DNA of 64,000 nt from Thunnus maccoyii (GCF_910596095.1 NC_056546.1:19186425-19250424), one strand, 5' to 3'; positions 1 through 32,018 are shown, counted from the stretch's first letter. Made by a program: numbers and translations. Notes: generated by a model not told the origin, from the letters alone.

Positions 1-921
1 TTGTCTGTACAGCCTGAATGAAGAGACAGCAGACTGCAGCTTCTACACATGTCACAGACAGACCAAACAGGCTGGTGAGAAAATGCAGGGTTTCCCAAAC
101 TTTTGCATGTCAAGGACCCACGAATGAAACCTAAGAAGTCGCTGCTTCTATACTCATGGTGTAGGTACAATACACAACCAAGCAAGGGTTTAGAAGTTTA
201 AGAATCAAGAGTACAACTTCTCATCGTGGATAATGGTCTCATGCATATGGTTAGCATTGTCCAAGGAATGACTAATAAATAAGCAATTCAAATCGAGCAC
301 AATGGTGTCATGTAAAATAAATATATAAATACATTTGTACATATATATACATACACAAAATTAAACTTAATTAAAAAAAATCAGAATAATATTGAACAAA
401 ATGTCAATTTATGATATATTAACTAGACAAAACAAATTGACATTTAAAATGTCTTTAAGCCAGGTAGGTCTAATAGAAAGAAAATTAGCCATCTAGGCTA
501 ACTCTGGCTCATTTACAATTGTTTTTTTTATTATTAATGAGCATTGTCTCTGTCAAATAAATAAATTAAAATAAAATAAATAGTTAATTTAAAAAATGGT
601 CACGACATTCCTCAATGAAATGTGAGGAGATAGAACTATAAGTTGTAGTTGTAAAGTGACATGAAAAGTGGTAGTAGTCTCCCTGTACTTTAACTTTAGT
701 GCTTGAGGGTCTTCTCAGGCCTCTGTAAGCGCTGGATGTCCAGGGGCCTTTTGTAGGTCTGAGAATGGGTGAACTTGTTAGTGAGGCAATTGAATGTGAA
801 TAATTGTGACAGACAACTGAATGAGACAATGACAACTGGATTTGACTCCCTTAAATTAAAAAAAAATGCATAGGTCTTGCTTTGGTTGCAACAGATGTGA
901 TGAAGGTGTTAACAGACGTAC

Positions 922-2679
922 CGGAACGGCTATCACCGGGTTGTCCTTTAGTTTTCCAATCAAAGTGAAACCATCCAGACTAATTTTTTGCCGGGGTGAT
1001 ATGTTCTGAGAACCGATCATGACACAGTCCACGAAGAGTGTTACAGAGAGCCTATTGACGTCCAGCAGGACTCTGTGCCACTGCTCATTGAAAAGAAAAG
1101 GCAGAGAGCTGAAAACAACAGTCTGCCTCCCGGTGTCCGCCGCCGTGAAGGTGAACTCCAGAGACTCAGACTCCCCGTTAAGTCTGACTGACAGCTGCTC
1201 GTCGCCATTCACATCCTGCATTTGCCAGATATTCCAGTGTTTAGTTATGGTGCTGCCACTCATGCGCAGCACGGACACAAAGGCAAACTCCTCCGGTAGA
1301 CCCAGGGGATAAGCTGATCTGAAAGAAAGAGAGAAGACTATTAAGCCCTCAGCTTGCATCTCGAATAAAAAAACTAAAATTTTATGATGTTTCTGTGATA
1401 CTGAACACTACTTTTATCACCATATTGTTATAATTGTTATATATAATTACCTTTTCTGTGGCTCTTGTGTGGTTATCGTGATCCAATCGTATTTATCGTA
1501 TTTTGATAATATAAAATGTCATATTTGTATATATATCACTCACATTAAAATGGTGCAGTGTGATGGTGCAGTTACACCCAGTCTAAAATGTTCAGGACCA
1601 TGGACAGGGTAATTGTCGTTGTACCAGCTAAACCACTGGGTGTCACTGTTTACTGGTACAACTCTATTTAAAGACCCTGCTCCATGCAGAACCACATACC
1701 TCGTGTTTATTCTGAAGTTGAATGCTGGGCCTATTTGATAAGCAACATGCTGAGGAGACGATCCAGCAACCTTTTTAACAGTGCCTCTTCTTGCCAGCTC
1801 AGCAATGTGGAACTGGGACACGATATAAAATCCTGAGGATGCAAGGACAGAAGAGAGGTTAAATCACAAATCATCTCAGAGGTCTTGTAATAGTCCCCTC
1901 AAGGTCTTGGGCAAATGCTACTACACAGTGAAGGATTTTTACTTCCTTTTTTAAATTGTTATTATGGTGTCAATGTATCCCCATAATGTTTGTTTATGGG
2001 GCAAGGGTTTTATCATCAAGCTGCAAGAGAAAAATGTTTACAGTTAAATGTACAGCAGCTGCACAGTTTTTTTCAAGTCCACCTCCACTCAAAAGTTTGT
2101 TTTACTTATTGTTACTTGACTTCACTTAACTTAGATCTGAGTTTAAGACGTGCACATACGAGCATAATTTATGGCATCACAATTAGTTTGGAAGTCAATT
2201 GTGGTTTACTATCCGACTTACACAAGTGTGATGTGGAAACTTGAAACCTCGAGCACATATAAACTGAGAATCAGTGAGGTATAGGAAAGATCTTGTTCCT
2301 AGTGGTTAAACTTTTTATGCATTTTTCTAGATAGGTAGACAGAGTATAATTTTACAAATTTTTAACAAGGTAATTGAACTTTTTAAGGAAAAACAACATT
2401 AAACATAAATTACTGTTCAGAAGTATTCAAAAATTGATATTTTGAATGTTTCATCATATTTCTGGAGGGGATCTTAAAGTTTTTACTGTTCTATTTTTTA
2501 TATAGGACTAATATGTAGTTCTTTTTTCTAAGAGCAGAGCAAATGTCAAGCAAATAAAAAAAGCAAGTGGTGGTTAGTTTTTGTGAATCCACCTGGGAAA
2601 CGATCCTCCCCTACGTTGATCTGAGGGCACATGGACTGCTGCTCCATATGAATACCAACTTGAGATGAAAATCTCACAG
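922..2679 (-). CDS. col9a1: Collagen type IX alpha-1 chain, N-terminal exons (partial)
   Basis: Three consecutive minus-strand coding exons with consensus splice sites and compatible phases: 2593-2679, 1700-1832 and 922-1318. Together they encode the start of the N-terminal NC4 domain, a thrombospondin-N/laminin-G-like fold. Visible landmarks are CPQINVGEDRFPG, then VSQFHIAEL, then YPLGLPEEFAFVSVLRMSGS, WNIWQMQD, the LFVDC strand and LDGFTLIGKL. The set follows the collagen alpha-1(IX) order and spacing that I know from human. Collagen IX is a FACIT collagen on the surface of cartilage fibrils. The Gly-X-Y triple-helical exons lie off the left edge. A weak candidate for the next exon is the acceptor and 13 nt at 1-13. 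The signal-peptide exon is not settled (see the candidate at 3663-3736). The gene is head-to-head with fam135a, as in human. Which fish paralogue this is cannot be told from the sequence. Confidence 0.88.
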
Positions 2680-5670
2680 CTGCAAGATGGAAACAGAAAG
2701 CAGCCCGTTAGTAGTCAGAGAGCGTGTGTGTGTGCTGTGGAGAGAGAATAAAAGCTCAGTGTTTGGAAAGCTGCAACACTGCCTTGAATAAATATTAGGC
2801 TATCTCTAACTGTTTGTGGTTTCCTCTTTAACACTTAAGCTCTAGATTGTCCTGTTTTTACACATCTGGACAGGAAGTTAAAGTTCTTTATCAAGTTTGA
2901 GTAGATGATTCACATAGCCAATGACTGATTACAGCATCCTTGATTTCTCCTTTTGCCAATTAGGATGCCAGCATTGTGTTTAACACCTGACACTATTCAA
3001 ATGTGTGACTCAGGGTCGATGCTGATCTAATCTGATGCTTTGCCAGTATTGTAATTGACCAGTGCATTTTACTCAGTGATTTCTATTTTGTTGAATCTAT
3101 ATCCATGCACACAACCCAATGTTAGTGCTGCTACACTGACCCACACATACATGTCATAAAATATAGATAAGAGCAGCAGTACATTATGTACAGAAGGAAG
3201 ACAAGAATGATGCAAACACCTAATGGAAAAGGACTTGAAGCAATGTTCAGATAATAAGTGTCTTACATAAATGAATGCCAATTAGCAGAATTTGTCAGCT
3301 CTCAATGAGGTCTCTGCAATATGAGATGGCTCATTGTATATGTATGAGTAATAAAAGAAAAACTTCACAATTATTCAATATGTTAAAACATATGCGATAG
3401 CGCATGTCAACCACAGAGAAACCGCTTTGACAGAGAGGAGCAGTGGTCACAAACTGAAACTAACTAGCAGGGATGAACATATGAAGTATGTAGGGGACTG
3501 ACTGATACTGTTAATAGACATGCAAGTAAACATGAGCCACCTTTGCAGCAACATTTGCACGGATGAAGTCCTTCATTGTTGAAATGCTCACATTATTTTG
3601 TTCATCCTTGTCATCGTTCTCTCACCATTTGCACCTACAATGAAGTGCAATAGAATACTTACTCTGAGAATGGAGTCCCGTGCAGAGATATTGTGGGATC
3701 ACATAGCAGCAGCACAATGAGTACAATAGGATATTTCTGGAATGCAATCAGAAATTGTAAACCTTAACATGCATTATGATTGAGTAATTGTATTCATTTG
3801 CATTGTGGCTGTCAGTGTAGAATTAAAACTGTCAGACAATACTGGTATCAGTTACATATGACACTTTTGAGTAAATTATTTACCTTTTAACTCCACCCAT
3901 TTCATAGCTTGATCTGGAAATTTAAAAAAAAAACACCTGCTGCTGGATGTTTCTTCAAATTGGCTTCCAGGACACTACAGGACCCTAGATAGTTGCTCCC
4001 TCAGCAGGAGTGAAAAACTTGAGGTCATAGCAGTGAAGGGTCTCTTATAGGCTTGACTGTTGTCATTTATTTGGGGAAGTGAGTCAACAGTCTCCACAGT
4101 GTCAACTTTACATTCCACTGGAGTTGTCCTGCACCCATCTTAGATTAAAGGTCCATGCTTCTTCAAGCACACACTTACAGTAATACATCACATTTGCAGT
4201 TCTACATTCATGATTGTGTATTATACATAATACCAAGTAAATTATCTGTGAAAAAGATGATGTTAACCTGTAGTGGCTTTATTTGCTCAACACTACTGGG
4301 AGCCACATTCTCTGTGATCTCTATGGTTGCACAGTACTAAGAAAGAATTGTTTCCAGTGTAAACTGAAAATCATTGCTGACTAAGAGGCAGTTTAAGCTG
4401 TGTCTGTAGTGTCAGGCCAAGTGGCAGAACAAAAAGAAAAAAGAAAAAAAAAGTTCTAATTCCTTTTTTTAAATTGTAGGAATCATATTTTGCATTGTTG
4501 CGATACTATCCAGAATCAATAATCTATATACAGTATATCCATGATGATGTTTTTATAAGGTAGGAAAGGTTATATAGTGAATTTGTATGTGTGGAAATGT
4601 GCGTGCAGGGAAATAAGACATGAAACTGCTGATTGTTTGTTCCTCCCCCACATTTCCTCCTTTATCTTGCCATGCTTCAATTCTTTCAAGTGATAAAGTA
4701 GCCTCAAGCGCTGAAAGGCCAAATCTGACTATCTGAACACAAGTAACTCTGGTGATTGTATTTTTCTTTTTTAACAATGCTGTGTATGTTTGCACCCATG
4801 TGATGACTTAATGATCAAAAAGGTGTTATTTAATGGTGTTTGTGGAAAATGATATAGCTACTTGTGCCCTGTTTCTTGAAACAACCCCTCAGTTTTCATT
4901 TTTAGAGTATATAATATAGCAAGAACACAATCCATATACACAGAGAAGTGCATTTATACAGGACTGTTGATAATTGCATATTACAACCCTGTGAGGATAT
5001 TATAAGTACATCTACTAGGCACACAGAAATTAAAGATTTTTATCACCTATTATTAACCTATTTGCAGTATACATTTTATTTGAGGATTCTTTGGGATGAG
5101 TCACCTCTTTCCTCTAATTTGAACACTCAAAACCCATGGCACTAAAGTCTTTTTAGTGACAGAAAATACCATTTCACAGAGACATGCACAGAGACCCACC
5201 CTATAGACTTGACTGATCAACCTTAGACCCTTAAACATGGTTCTTATTTAGTAGTAGGCATTCTTAAGCACTTTATAATTCTATACTCATGACAATGTCA
5301 TTCATAGTAGCACAAGATGTGGAAAGATGTATATAGCCTATCTTTTATGAATAAGTATAATTCTAATACTTATATTAACACAAAGGATGATTAGCAGTGT
5401 AATTGGGATATTATTATTGTTTATTATTATTGTTATTATTATTATGTACACTACTCTTCTGAGCTGTGTTACATTTATAGGGAGCAGTTTTGCATGTGGC
5501 GTCAGCTGCGCCTCTGATATGTGCAGTAACGCGCAGTTAAACGCTCATAAGCGAGCAGCTGGGGCTGCGCTTCAGATTTAGCTGCATTAGCTCGATGGCT
5601 AGCAAACACCACTATTCTGAGAGATACGTGGCCAGTCTGTCATTTGACGGGTGTTTCTCCTGCAGCGTAC
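2680..5670. other. Gene-poor interval between col9a1 and fam135a
   Basis: Apart from the candidate exon at 3663-3736, I see no supported coding exon, RNA gene or recognisable transposon here. The sequence is AT-rich with a purine-rich A/G tract near 4430-4455 and a short TTATTA run near 5400-5445. It should hold the col9a1 promoter and upstream intron sequence, as well as distal fam135a promoter sequence. From about 5480 the CpG content rises towards the fam135a first exon. Confidence 0.6.
3663..3736 (-). other. Candidate col9a1 signal-peptide exon
   Basis: On the minus strand this 74-nt stretch follows a TTCCAG acceptor and ends in a perfect GTAAGT donor. One frame reads as a signal-peptide-like hydrophobic core, KYPIVLIVLLLCDPTIS. 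It sits about 1 kb upstream of the first recognised col9a1 exon. Two points count against it. No in-frame ATG precedes it, so a further exon would be needed. Its phase joins the 2679 exon only if the less likely acceptor a few bases inside that exon is used. It is listed as a candidate only. Confidence 0.28.
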
Positions 5671-5674
5671 GCCA

Positions 5675-5802
5675 GAATAGGAAGTGAAATACTCCCGCAG
5701 AGTAGTGTTTTCTGTTAGCACCTCACAGTGAAAGGACGACGAGAGAACTGAAATCGGAGCTAACGTTGGTTAGCTAGCTAACGTTAGCTTGCCAACGCAA
5801 TG
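5675..5802 (+). promoter_or_regulatory. fam135a: fam135a promoter / 5' noncoding exon 1
   Basis: This is a locally CpG-richer stretch that contains an ETS-type GGAAGT site at 5680-5685 and ends in the strong donor GTAAGT at 5803. The exon ends exactly on an ATG (5800-5802), which after splicing opens a short upstream ORF in exon 2 (see findings). Copies of the GTTAGC/TAACGTTAGC motif cluster across the exon end and the start of the intron. The transcription start cannot be fixed from sequence, so the left boundary is approximate. Confidence 0.55.
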
Positions 5803-7833
5803 GTAAGTAGCGTTAGCTTGCCTGTGCGGCTAATGTTAGACCGGCGACAACTGTTCAGTGGGTGGCTAACGTTACCGATAGCTAAGTGGCTACCAGGGCA
5901 GACTTTTTTTTCATCGTTGGTCGGTTCAAGAATGCTGTGGCTTTGTCGGATCGTTTCTGACCTTTAATGGGCCCTTGGCTAAATGTTGTCTTGGTTGCTT
6001 CCCACCTGTAACCCACAGATGCCCATGCTGAGATTGTCAGCCCAGCAGTTAGGGACCTTTATCATGTCACTCCAGTTAACAGCCTCTAAATCACGTAGCT
6101 TAGCTCAGCTATAACTTAAACAGCTGTTTCTGAACTGTATCAAGTGGAGGGTCTCAGCCGTTCTCCTCTTTTGTAGAGAAGAAATCAGCCGACACTGGTA
6201 AGGCCTTATCTAATGTTTTTTGATTACGGCTAAATGTTTTGATTTTATTATCTGACGTGGGCTGTTTTCCCTAATTGTCTTAAGCGCCAGTAACATGTCC
6301 TTATCAGCCAATTGCTGGAGTTTTTGAAGGGAAACGCGGCATTTTGCTTGATTGTTGCTTTAAGAATACAATTTTGTATTTGTTGTAACGTTAGGCTTAA
6401 ACATACCTTTCAACTGATATATATCGTGTTGACCGGTTTATTAAGAGCAACATTTCAGCAGTCAACGGAGTTCACTCATGACTTAACCTTTTGGTATTAT
6501 CCATATTAATAGCCTTTACATAAGTGTAGTGTTACATCTTCAGACAAAGCTCCTGGCTAAAGACCAGACCTGACAGACCTGTTGCGTATAGTGTTACCTT
6601 AGATTTAAAGTGCTGTTATGGGTAGATAGCTTGTGACAGAGTCGTTTGTGCAAACATTTACACATCTCTACATATTGCACATGTTATACTTTAACTATTT
6701 ACTCCTTACCTTGCAGCTTAACTAGAAAGCTGGCTCAACAAAAAGGCAGCTGTCATTGATTTGATATAATTTAGCTTGAGATACATTATACTTGGTAGCT
6801 TGAATCTTATGACTGAGCTGCTGAATTCTTTGTCAAACTTGTGTCACACTTTGTAAAACAATGGTAAAATGGTTATTGCAAGGTCTAAATAAAGGTAATT
6901 AACACCTAAATGTGATAGGAACACGTAATTCAGCAATTGAGTGAATACTATTTGTGTCCTTGTATGCCCTCAGTGCCGTGCCCAGTGTAGTTTCTTTTTA
7001 ACTGACAGCTTTTAAAGATCACTTCTTCCTGGAAGAGAGGCTATTTGGATATTAACATAACCTGCTACTATTTGCTCTACACCAGGCGCCTGTGTCGACC
7101 AGGTCAAATTCATGATGCCTTTTTGTGTCTCCATATTGGTTTTCACTGGCATGAGCACAATAACACGTTCTCACCCAGTGGATGATTTATTCATTTCATA
7201 CATGACTAATTTAAGGAGCGTCTGTATGGTAGTTATTGCCAATTTAATTTTCCCTCACTACAGCCACAAACAACTAAACAAGGCTTCTTACATTAGGCTT
7301 ATCTTGAGCTAAAAATGTTTGCATTAAATGACAAGGATGTCTATGTTTATTTCTAATAGCCAATTGGTTGATATTATGTTTCAGGCCTATTTTTGCATTG
7401 TTATTCATAGCATTTTCCATGTCATACTAATGCTATAATTGTCTGAGCTGTTAACTAATTAGGCCCACAACACAGGACTGTTCCTATGCTGAATGTAGAC
7501 TTCATGGCCTTGCAATAACTTCCCTAAAAAGCTGACCATCACCCAAGTCTTACCTTAATTCTTGATCGTAAACTTGATCTTGTGATTGTGTGATCACTAC
7601 CAATGGCTTTCCATTTTTTTTAAGTCATGGGATTTGACCATGACCTTGGACAAATTAGTGTATTGATAGTGCACAGAAATTCTAGCTAGTTTTTATCTGT
7701 ATGTCTTTAGTGGAAGAACTGTATTTTAATGAAATGGAAAGAAACACTAACAAACATCTGTTTGCTTTGGACAAGATTTTTGTGTGTTGAGTGCAGGAAC
7801 TGAAATTACTAATTTGATTACTTTTGCCTTTAG
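5803..7833 (+). other. fam135a: fam135a first intron
   Basis: The intron is bounded by the GTAAGT donor at 5803 and a TTTGCCTTTAG acceptor ending at 7833. An alternative acceptor, ACAG, ends at 7841. I see no coding exon, RNA gene or recognisable repeat inside it. Confidence 0.6.
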
Positions 7834-7856
7834 GCCTACAGGTGTATCCCAGATGA

Positions 7857-20233
<12,377 letters not shown>

Positions 20234-20930
20234 AACTGCAGCAGAATCAAACACATGGACGAGAGGAATGTGGAGCTAATACCTCATTGCATCTAAACCT
20301 TATTCTGATTAGAGTATCTGGATTATCACGTAGTTTTTAAATACGTATTTACTTTTCAAAAACATGAGCAAAATCACAAATCCTTTTGTTTCATGTTGCT
20401 CATAATGGAATCACGGTGGATATGGAGTTCGCCATTTTTATTTTTCTACTGCCATTTTTTAAACACTTAGTTTTTTGTGTTTGGGAAATCATTTACCCCC
20501 ATCATATATGCTATATTTTCAGTGTTATTTATGTGTTATGTTTCTACTTTTATTTTTCTCCAAGTTTTTTTTTTTTTTTTAATTAATTTTAGATGCTGAA
20601 CTGGAAATGTAGCTGCTACAAAGTAAAATGGCAAGTCAAGTCTGCACATACTGTCCTCACCATTGCAAATGTTTTTCCACCAGTTTTCACAGCATTAATT
20701 TGCACCACGACTACATTTTACAAGCTTTTGTACTGAAAACAGTCATTTGTACAAGTTACTTTTTTATCAACTATTTTCCATCATTTTTAAAGGCAAAGAA
20801 TGCATTTGAAATAGGATTGTTGCTCAGACTCTGCAGCCTTGGCTTTGTTCTTAATACTTTATGCTGTTCTTTGCCATTGCAGCATTCTGCACAACATTTA
20901 CCCAGCCTGGTGTTGGGAGAATAAAGCTTT
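20234..20930 (+). other. fam135a: fam135a 3' UTR with poly(A) signal
   Basis: The noncoding sequence after the TAG stop contains a long T run near 20564-20580 and ends with AATAAA at 20920-20925. A second AATAAA at 21363-21368 could give a longer 3' end. Neither end has transcript evidence here. Confidence 0.6.
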
Positions 20931-22780
20931 GCCTACAACATACAACATTTTATTACAAGGGTTTTAAGCAATGATCACAATTCAGCAAAAGCACATGTTG
21001 GTAATATGAACTTGTTTTATTTAGGAAGTATTTGGTTGGTATCATTTGGTGATTATTTATGTGTTTCAACTGGAAAGTATTGCTTGGAATTAAAAAAATG
21101 TTTATCTGACAGTTGTTTATATATCATACTATACCATTAAATATGCATATTATGAAACTTGTTTACTGACTTTTTTAATCTTTAGTTCATAGTTATGTTA
21201 TCTGATCTCAAATGATTTTGTAAATTGAAACAGCACCCTATATGTACATATGATTTCATGTCACCTACCAGTACAAGCTTAGCTGACAAAACATGATTGA
21301 ATGGGATGTTCGTTGAGTTTGTTTTTTTTATTGGAATGAGCTAACCTAGTGTTTGATGTTGCAATAAATTTCAAGATGTACTTGCTCTTGTCTTGGATCA
21401 AATTGTCCTGCAGATGGCAGTGTCATCACAGTAAGATACTCTGCATAGAATTGGTGTGGAATATTTTGCAGCGCATTATCTTATCTAATGAGAATGAGTA
21501 GAGTATGCTAGAGCTCATGCTATTTCAATTTAAAATAACAATTATTGAGTAGTGCTGAAAACATTAAAGTATCAGTTGTTTAGATGCTAAAAATGTGTGC
21601 ATCTTAGGAAACAGGTTTTGTCAAATCTGTTTTCATAGGAGTGTCACAAGGGATATTATCTCTAAAAGAAAAACAACCTTTGAGAGGTTCTTTTTTCCAT
21701 CAAAATTTCAAACAAATCGCACAACTCTTCTCCACAACACCTAAAAAATTTGACATTTTGAAAAATACAGTTAGGCCTAATTGTTGCTTTCACTGTCTTG
21801 TACAGGAGACGGTTTTCCCAAATCACTGGAAAAGGTCAGAAAGGTCAAGAATGTTTTGTGGTCTCACATTGGTATTGTATGTTGTGTAAATGGCAAAACA
21901 AAGGTAATTAAAACAAATATATCCACACATGTATATGTATATGGATTACATATGGATATATGTGGATAACAAGAATGCCATCCCAAAGAAGTAGGTATAA
22001 AGAAAATAGGCTATTTAGCTCATAGAAATAGAGCCTACAGATATACATATAAGAAAAGCATAAAGAGCAGGAGTAGTATGAAGTCCAAGAAAAACATTTA
22101 TATTTTCCCAACATGAATGGAGACAAAATACAAGTGGACCCATTGGGTCATGGGGTGATACATTCACCATAACAAGTGTCATAGTAATTGATCATACGCG
22201 GTGTTGTGAGGGACACAGCAGCGACCCTGTGCACTTCATCCTTTTTGAAAGCGCATGATATTGTAAACAGAAAAAAGAGTCTCCCAATTCAGTCAGTATT
22301 GGTGAAGATACCAGAAACATTTAAAAAACGACGCCCCTGCTCTCCAAAGGGAAACTGGAAGTATTCATCACTAAATGGGGGCACTCCCAACCACATTCAA
22401 CCCATACTACAAACCACACTTGCTATTTGGGTCTCTAATTAGCACGACATTGTAATACCAACGCAAAACAAGGGGAGATATGTCAGTTTGGTACTGCATA
22501 TAAAAAAGGCTTTGTTAATTTTCCTAATCAAAGGAGTAAAAATGTATATTTATGGCAGCATACATGCGATTAAAACTAATATATTTATTATATACAAAGT
22601 GAAAATAGTGCGAATATTTCCACCAGTAATTTAATCACAACAGAGCACCCCCACACGTATCCAAAATGGTATGGCTCAATCTTTTGGGTTTCACGGTCGG
22701 TTATCGAAGAAGTTAGAACACGCAATGGGGAGGGGGACAGACGGGAATTTTTCTCCCACTGCTGTCATGTTTTATTCGGA
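20931..22780. other. Interval between fam135a and frmd1
   Basis: I see no supported gene here. The sequence is AT-rich, with a short self-similar tract of ATATGTATATGGATT-type repeats near 21925-21970. The open frame at 22188-22442 shows no recognisable protein family. Confidence 0.55.
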
Positions 22781-22860
22781 TGAAATTAATAAAATGTCTG
22801 TCTGAACAACCTTAGAGAAGACTTGCGACTGAAATTTGAACTCCTCTCCCTCGTGTGAAG
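22781..22860 (+). promoter_or_regulatory. frmd1: Candidate frmd1 5' noncoding exon
   Basis: A strong donor, GTAAGT, begins at 22861, directly after sequence lacking a long ORF and just downstream of a moderately GC-enriched stretch. The next plausible exon acceptor on this strand is TTTTTTAG at 25548, which opens the exon carrying the FERM-gene start codon. The upstream limit and promoter position are not determinable. Confidence 0.4.
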
Positions 22861-24129
22861 GTAAGTGAGTTTCTGCTTCATGGTTAGCTAAATGAGTAGA
22901 GTTTAATTAAGTGATGCACTTGTTGCACTCGGGTTGTAACTTTTCCGACCTCATCCAACCAGACACAGACTTTTCTCATTGGAAAATGTTTTTAAAAACA
23001 CTGGAAAAACTCTTGTTTTCTCCTGAAACTGCAGCTGCTTTATTGTTTTCAAGGAGTTCACTCATAAATATTTGTAATTCACTTAGTTACGCTAAAACTT
23101 TGACAGAACTAACGGCTACTAGCTTAACGTGATGTTGCGTGAACGTTATCTCAACCGACCGTTTGATAATTCCGATAATAAAGGAATAACTCGTCTAAAA
23201 ATGAAAATTTAAATGAATTATCTCTCGTACGTCTTCTAAACTCAAGTGAAAAGTTCATGAAAAGTAGCTTGTTAAATGACTCACTGAACCCTTATGTTCA
23301 TTTGGGGCTGACTTAAAACATAAGAAATGAACTGCTCCCCTCAAAAAATGAAAATTATGTCTCAACATTTGAAGCGGGATGAGTGTAAATGTGCGTCTCC
23401 CTGTTTATCCAGATGCACTCCTCTTTTCTCACGATTTCATGGTTTTAGCGGGCAGTCAGGAGCCCTGACACATCAGAGAGCTTGCACAGTGCAGTGGGGA
23501 TGTTGTTTTTCTATCAGCCAGCAGTGTGGTCAGAAGTAGGGATTATAACAGTCTTGGAGGGGTATTAAAGCATGCAGATGGCTGCTCACATGTGATGCCA
23601 GGTTTCACCCTGGTCAGCAACAAGGGGGATGTCTAAAGACGTCAGCCAAGACTCTTTGGGGGCTGATAGTAAACTTGTTTTGGAGTTGAGATGCAGTGAA
23701 GACTAGTGTAGTTTATATACCGGATTGTGCTCTGGATCTGTGGTTTAGTAAGGTTGGTGTTGCTTCATTTCATTCATTAGTTGCTTAGTAGTTTTCATAC
23801 TTTACACCAGCTGTTTGGCTTGGATATCTCAGGCTTATTTTGGTGCAATATGACAGCATTGTAAACTACTGCTGCCTATTATTTTAAAGTAGTCTTATGT
23901 TTGCTGTGTATTATTGATAACAAGTTATTTGTTTTAAAGAAATCCCCCTTGATAAGATTGATAAATTGAAGATTTTGTGCATTGAAACATATTGTATCTG
24001 TTGTTTACAGTATCTTCCAGCTGAGCTCTTAAGCACAGCAAATGTAGGTTGCGTTTAAATATGGAAACTGTCTTCAATGTTAACAAATCAAATTCTACAA
24101 GAGGGGAAAATGATTGGCCAAACATTGTT

Positions 24130-24447
24130 GAGCTGCAACAATCAATAGAAAATTAATCGCCAACCATTTTGATAATCGATTAATCATTTTGAGTAATTTT
24201 TAAAGAAAAAATGCTAAAATTCTCCTGGTCCAGCCTCTGGATGTGTGAATATTGTCTGGTTTTCTTCTATGATAATAAACTGAATATCTTTGCGTTGTGA
24301 ACAGTTGGTCAAGACAAAACAAGACGTTGTAGGTTATACTGTAACATGTCATTTTTCCCCATTTTCTGACTTTTTATGGACCAAACAACTAATTGAGAAA
24401 GTAATCGACAGATTAATCAAATAAGAAAATAATTTTTAGTTGCAAGC
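24130..24447 (+). repeat. Nonautonomous TIR element (MITE-like), copy 1
   Basis: The copy starts GAGCTGCAACAATC and ends TTTTTAGTTGCAAGC, so its ends are imperfect inverted repeats of the GCTGCAA...TTGCAGC type. The body shares GATAATCGATTAATC, CTGAATATCTTTG, TTGGTCAAGACAAAACAAGAC and TTATGGACCAAAC blocks with copies at 26157, 34717 and 36338. The length is about 318 bp and no coding capacity is seen. I recognise this body as a dispersed fish-genome element; the class assignment is inference. It lies in the 5' intron of frmd1. Confidence 0.8.
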
Positions 24448-25583
24448 ATGGCTCAGATGTCTAAAACGGCTTTTGCTTATTTCTTTAAAGTGTTTATTGA
24501 AATGTTTATAATAAAAACAAGAAAACAAACAAACTAAAAAAAATAGAGCGATCTCATTCTCATTATGGGCATAGATTATATTAGAGGAGAAGACTGTAAA
24601 GAGTTGACTATGAAAAAGATTATTATATGAATTGGTTGGCATGAAGACATACTTTGCTCTGCTGAGCTCTTAAAGCATTTCTTTGTGTAAGTATAGTAAA
24701 GTTTGACTCTGTCATAAACAAGTTGGCTTCTTAAAGCTACTGGAATTTCAGGTTTTTTTAATGTCTGTTTGCGCTGACACTCAGATGTGAGTGAGGCTCT
24801 GTTCGAACATGTCCATAAATCATATTTGGTAAGAAGTATTTTTGCCTCTGAGACTAGAACATTCACATTTGTAGTTCTCACAACTCATTTTGTATATGGC
24901 AATATCTTTTAATAGTATTTTATTTCCTCACAGTCTATCTCAGCAGATGTCTGCTGCATGCATCTGGTGCTATTAAACATATGTACACATCTTTTTCCTG
25001 ATGTGAATGCCAAACGTCTGAAGGGTTGTTGAATGACACATATATACACAAAGAAACAGCAGTTTGTTTATTTAAGGACATCTTACCCTGACCACACACT
25101 GGATTTTTCTTTTCTCAGCTAAAGCTAAAAGATATTTTCTACTTTCTTACTTGGAGGAGATTGGCACAAGGGTGGGCTGCTCCAGTTCCAGATTATTTGT
25201 TCTCTGTCCCTTCCTTGTATTTATTTATGTTTTTTTTTTTTTACTGATTATTCACCAGAGCAGGATTTAAGGGGATCAGAGTCGGCGCGCAGCAGTAATT
25301 AACCTGATTAATTGATTCTGAGACGTTAATCTGATGAGCCTCGTACCAGTTGGGGCTTGGGGTCAATATAACAGGAGGTCTGATTTTTTTTTTTTTGAGT
25401 TTCTTGCAGTTCAGTATCAGGTCTTCATAATCTTTTGTAAATTCCATTCTGCTTTCTTCATCATTCACATTGACATGTTGTTGGATCATGGGTTTTTTTT
25501 CTTAATTTCTTTGCCTCCCTCACTCTGATGTCATATATCTTTTTTTAGATACAATATGGACAAACTTCCCTGGATCACATAAA

Positions 25584-25602
25584 ATGTGAGAGAGAGAGAG
25601 GA
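25584..25602 (+). repeat. (GA)n tract in frmd1 5' UTR
   Basis: A short GAGAGAGAGAGAGG tract lies between the exon acceptor at 25548 and the start codon at 25664, with a further GAGAGA downstream. It directly overlaps a minimal ATG-TGA upstream ORF. Confidence 0.7.
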
Positions 25603-25663
25603 AGAGGAGACTGAAGCAGTTTAACAGAGAGAGAATACCTATCACAAACGCACACAAGACATC

Positions 25664-32018
<6,355 letters not shown>

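Noticed and set aside
584-835. 83-codon minus-strand open frame after the col9a1 exons
   Set aside because: It has no splice sites consistent with col9a1, no Gly-X-Y repeats and no convincing similarity to the next NC4 exon.
22188-22442. 84-codon plus-strand open frame
   Set aside because: No recognisable family, no supporting splice sites and ordinary intergenic composition.
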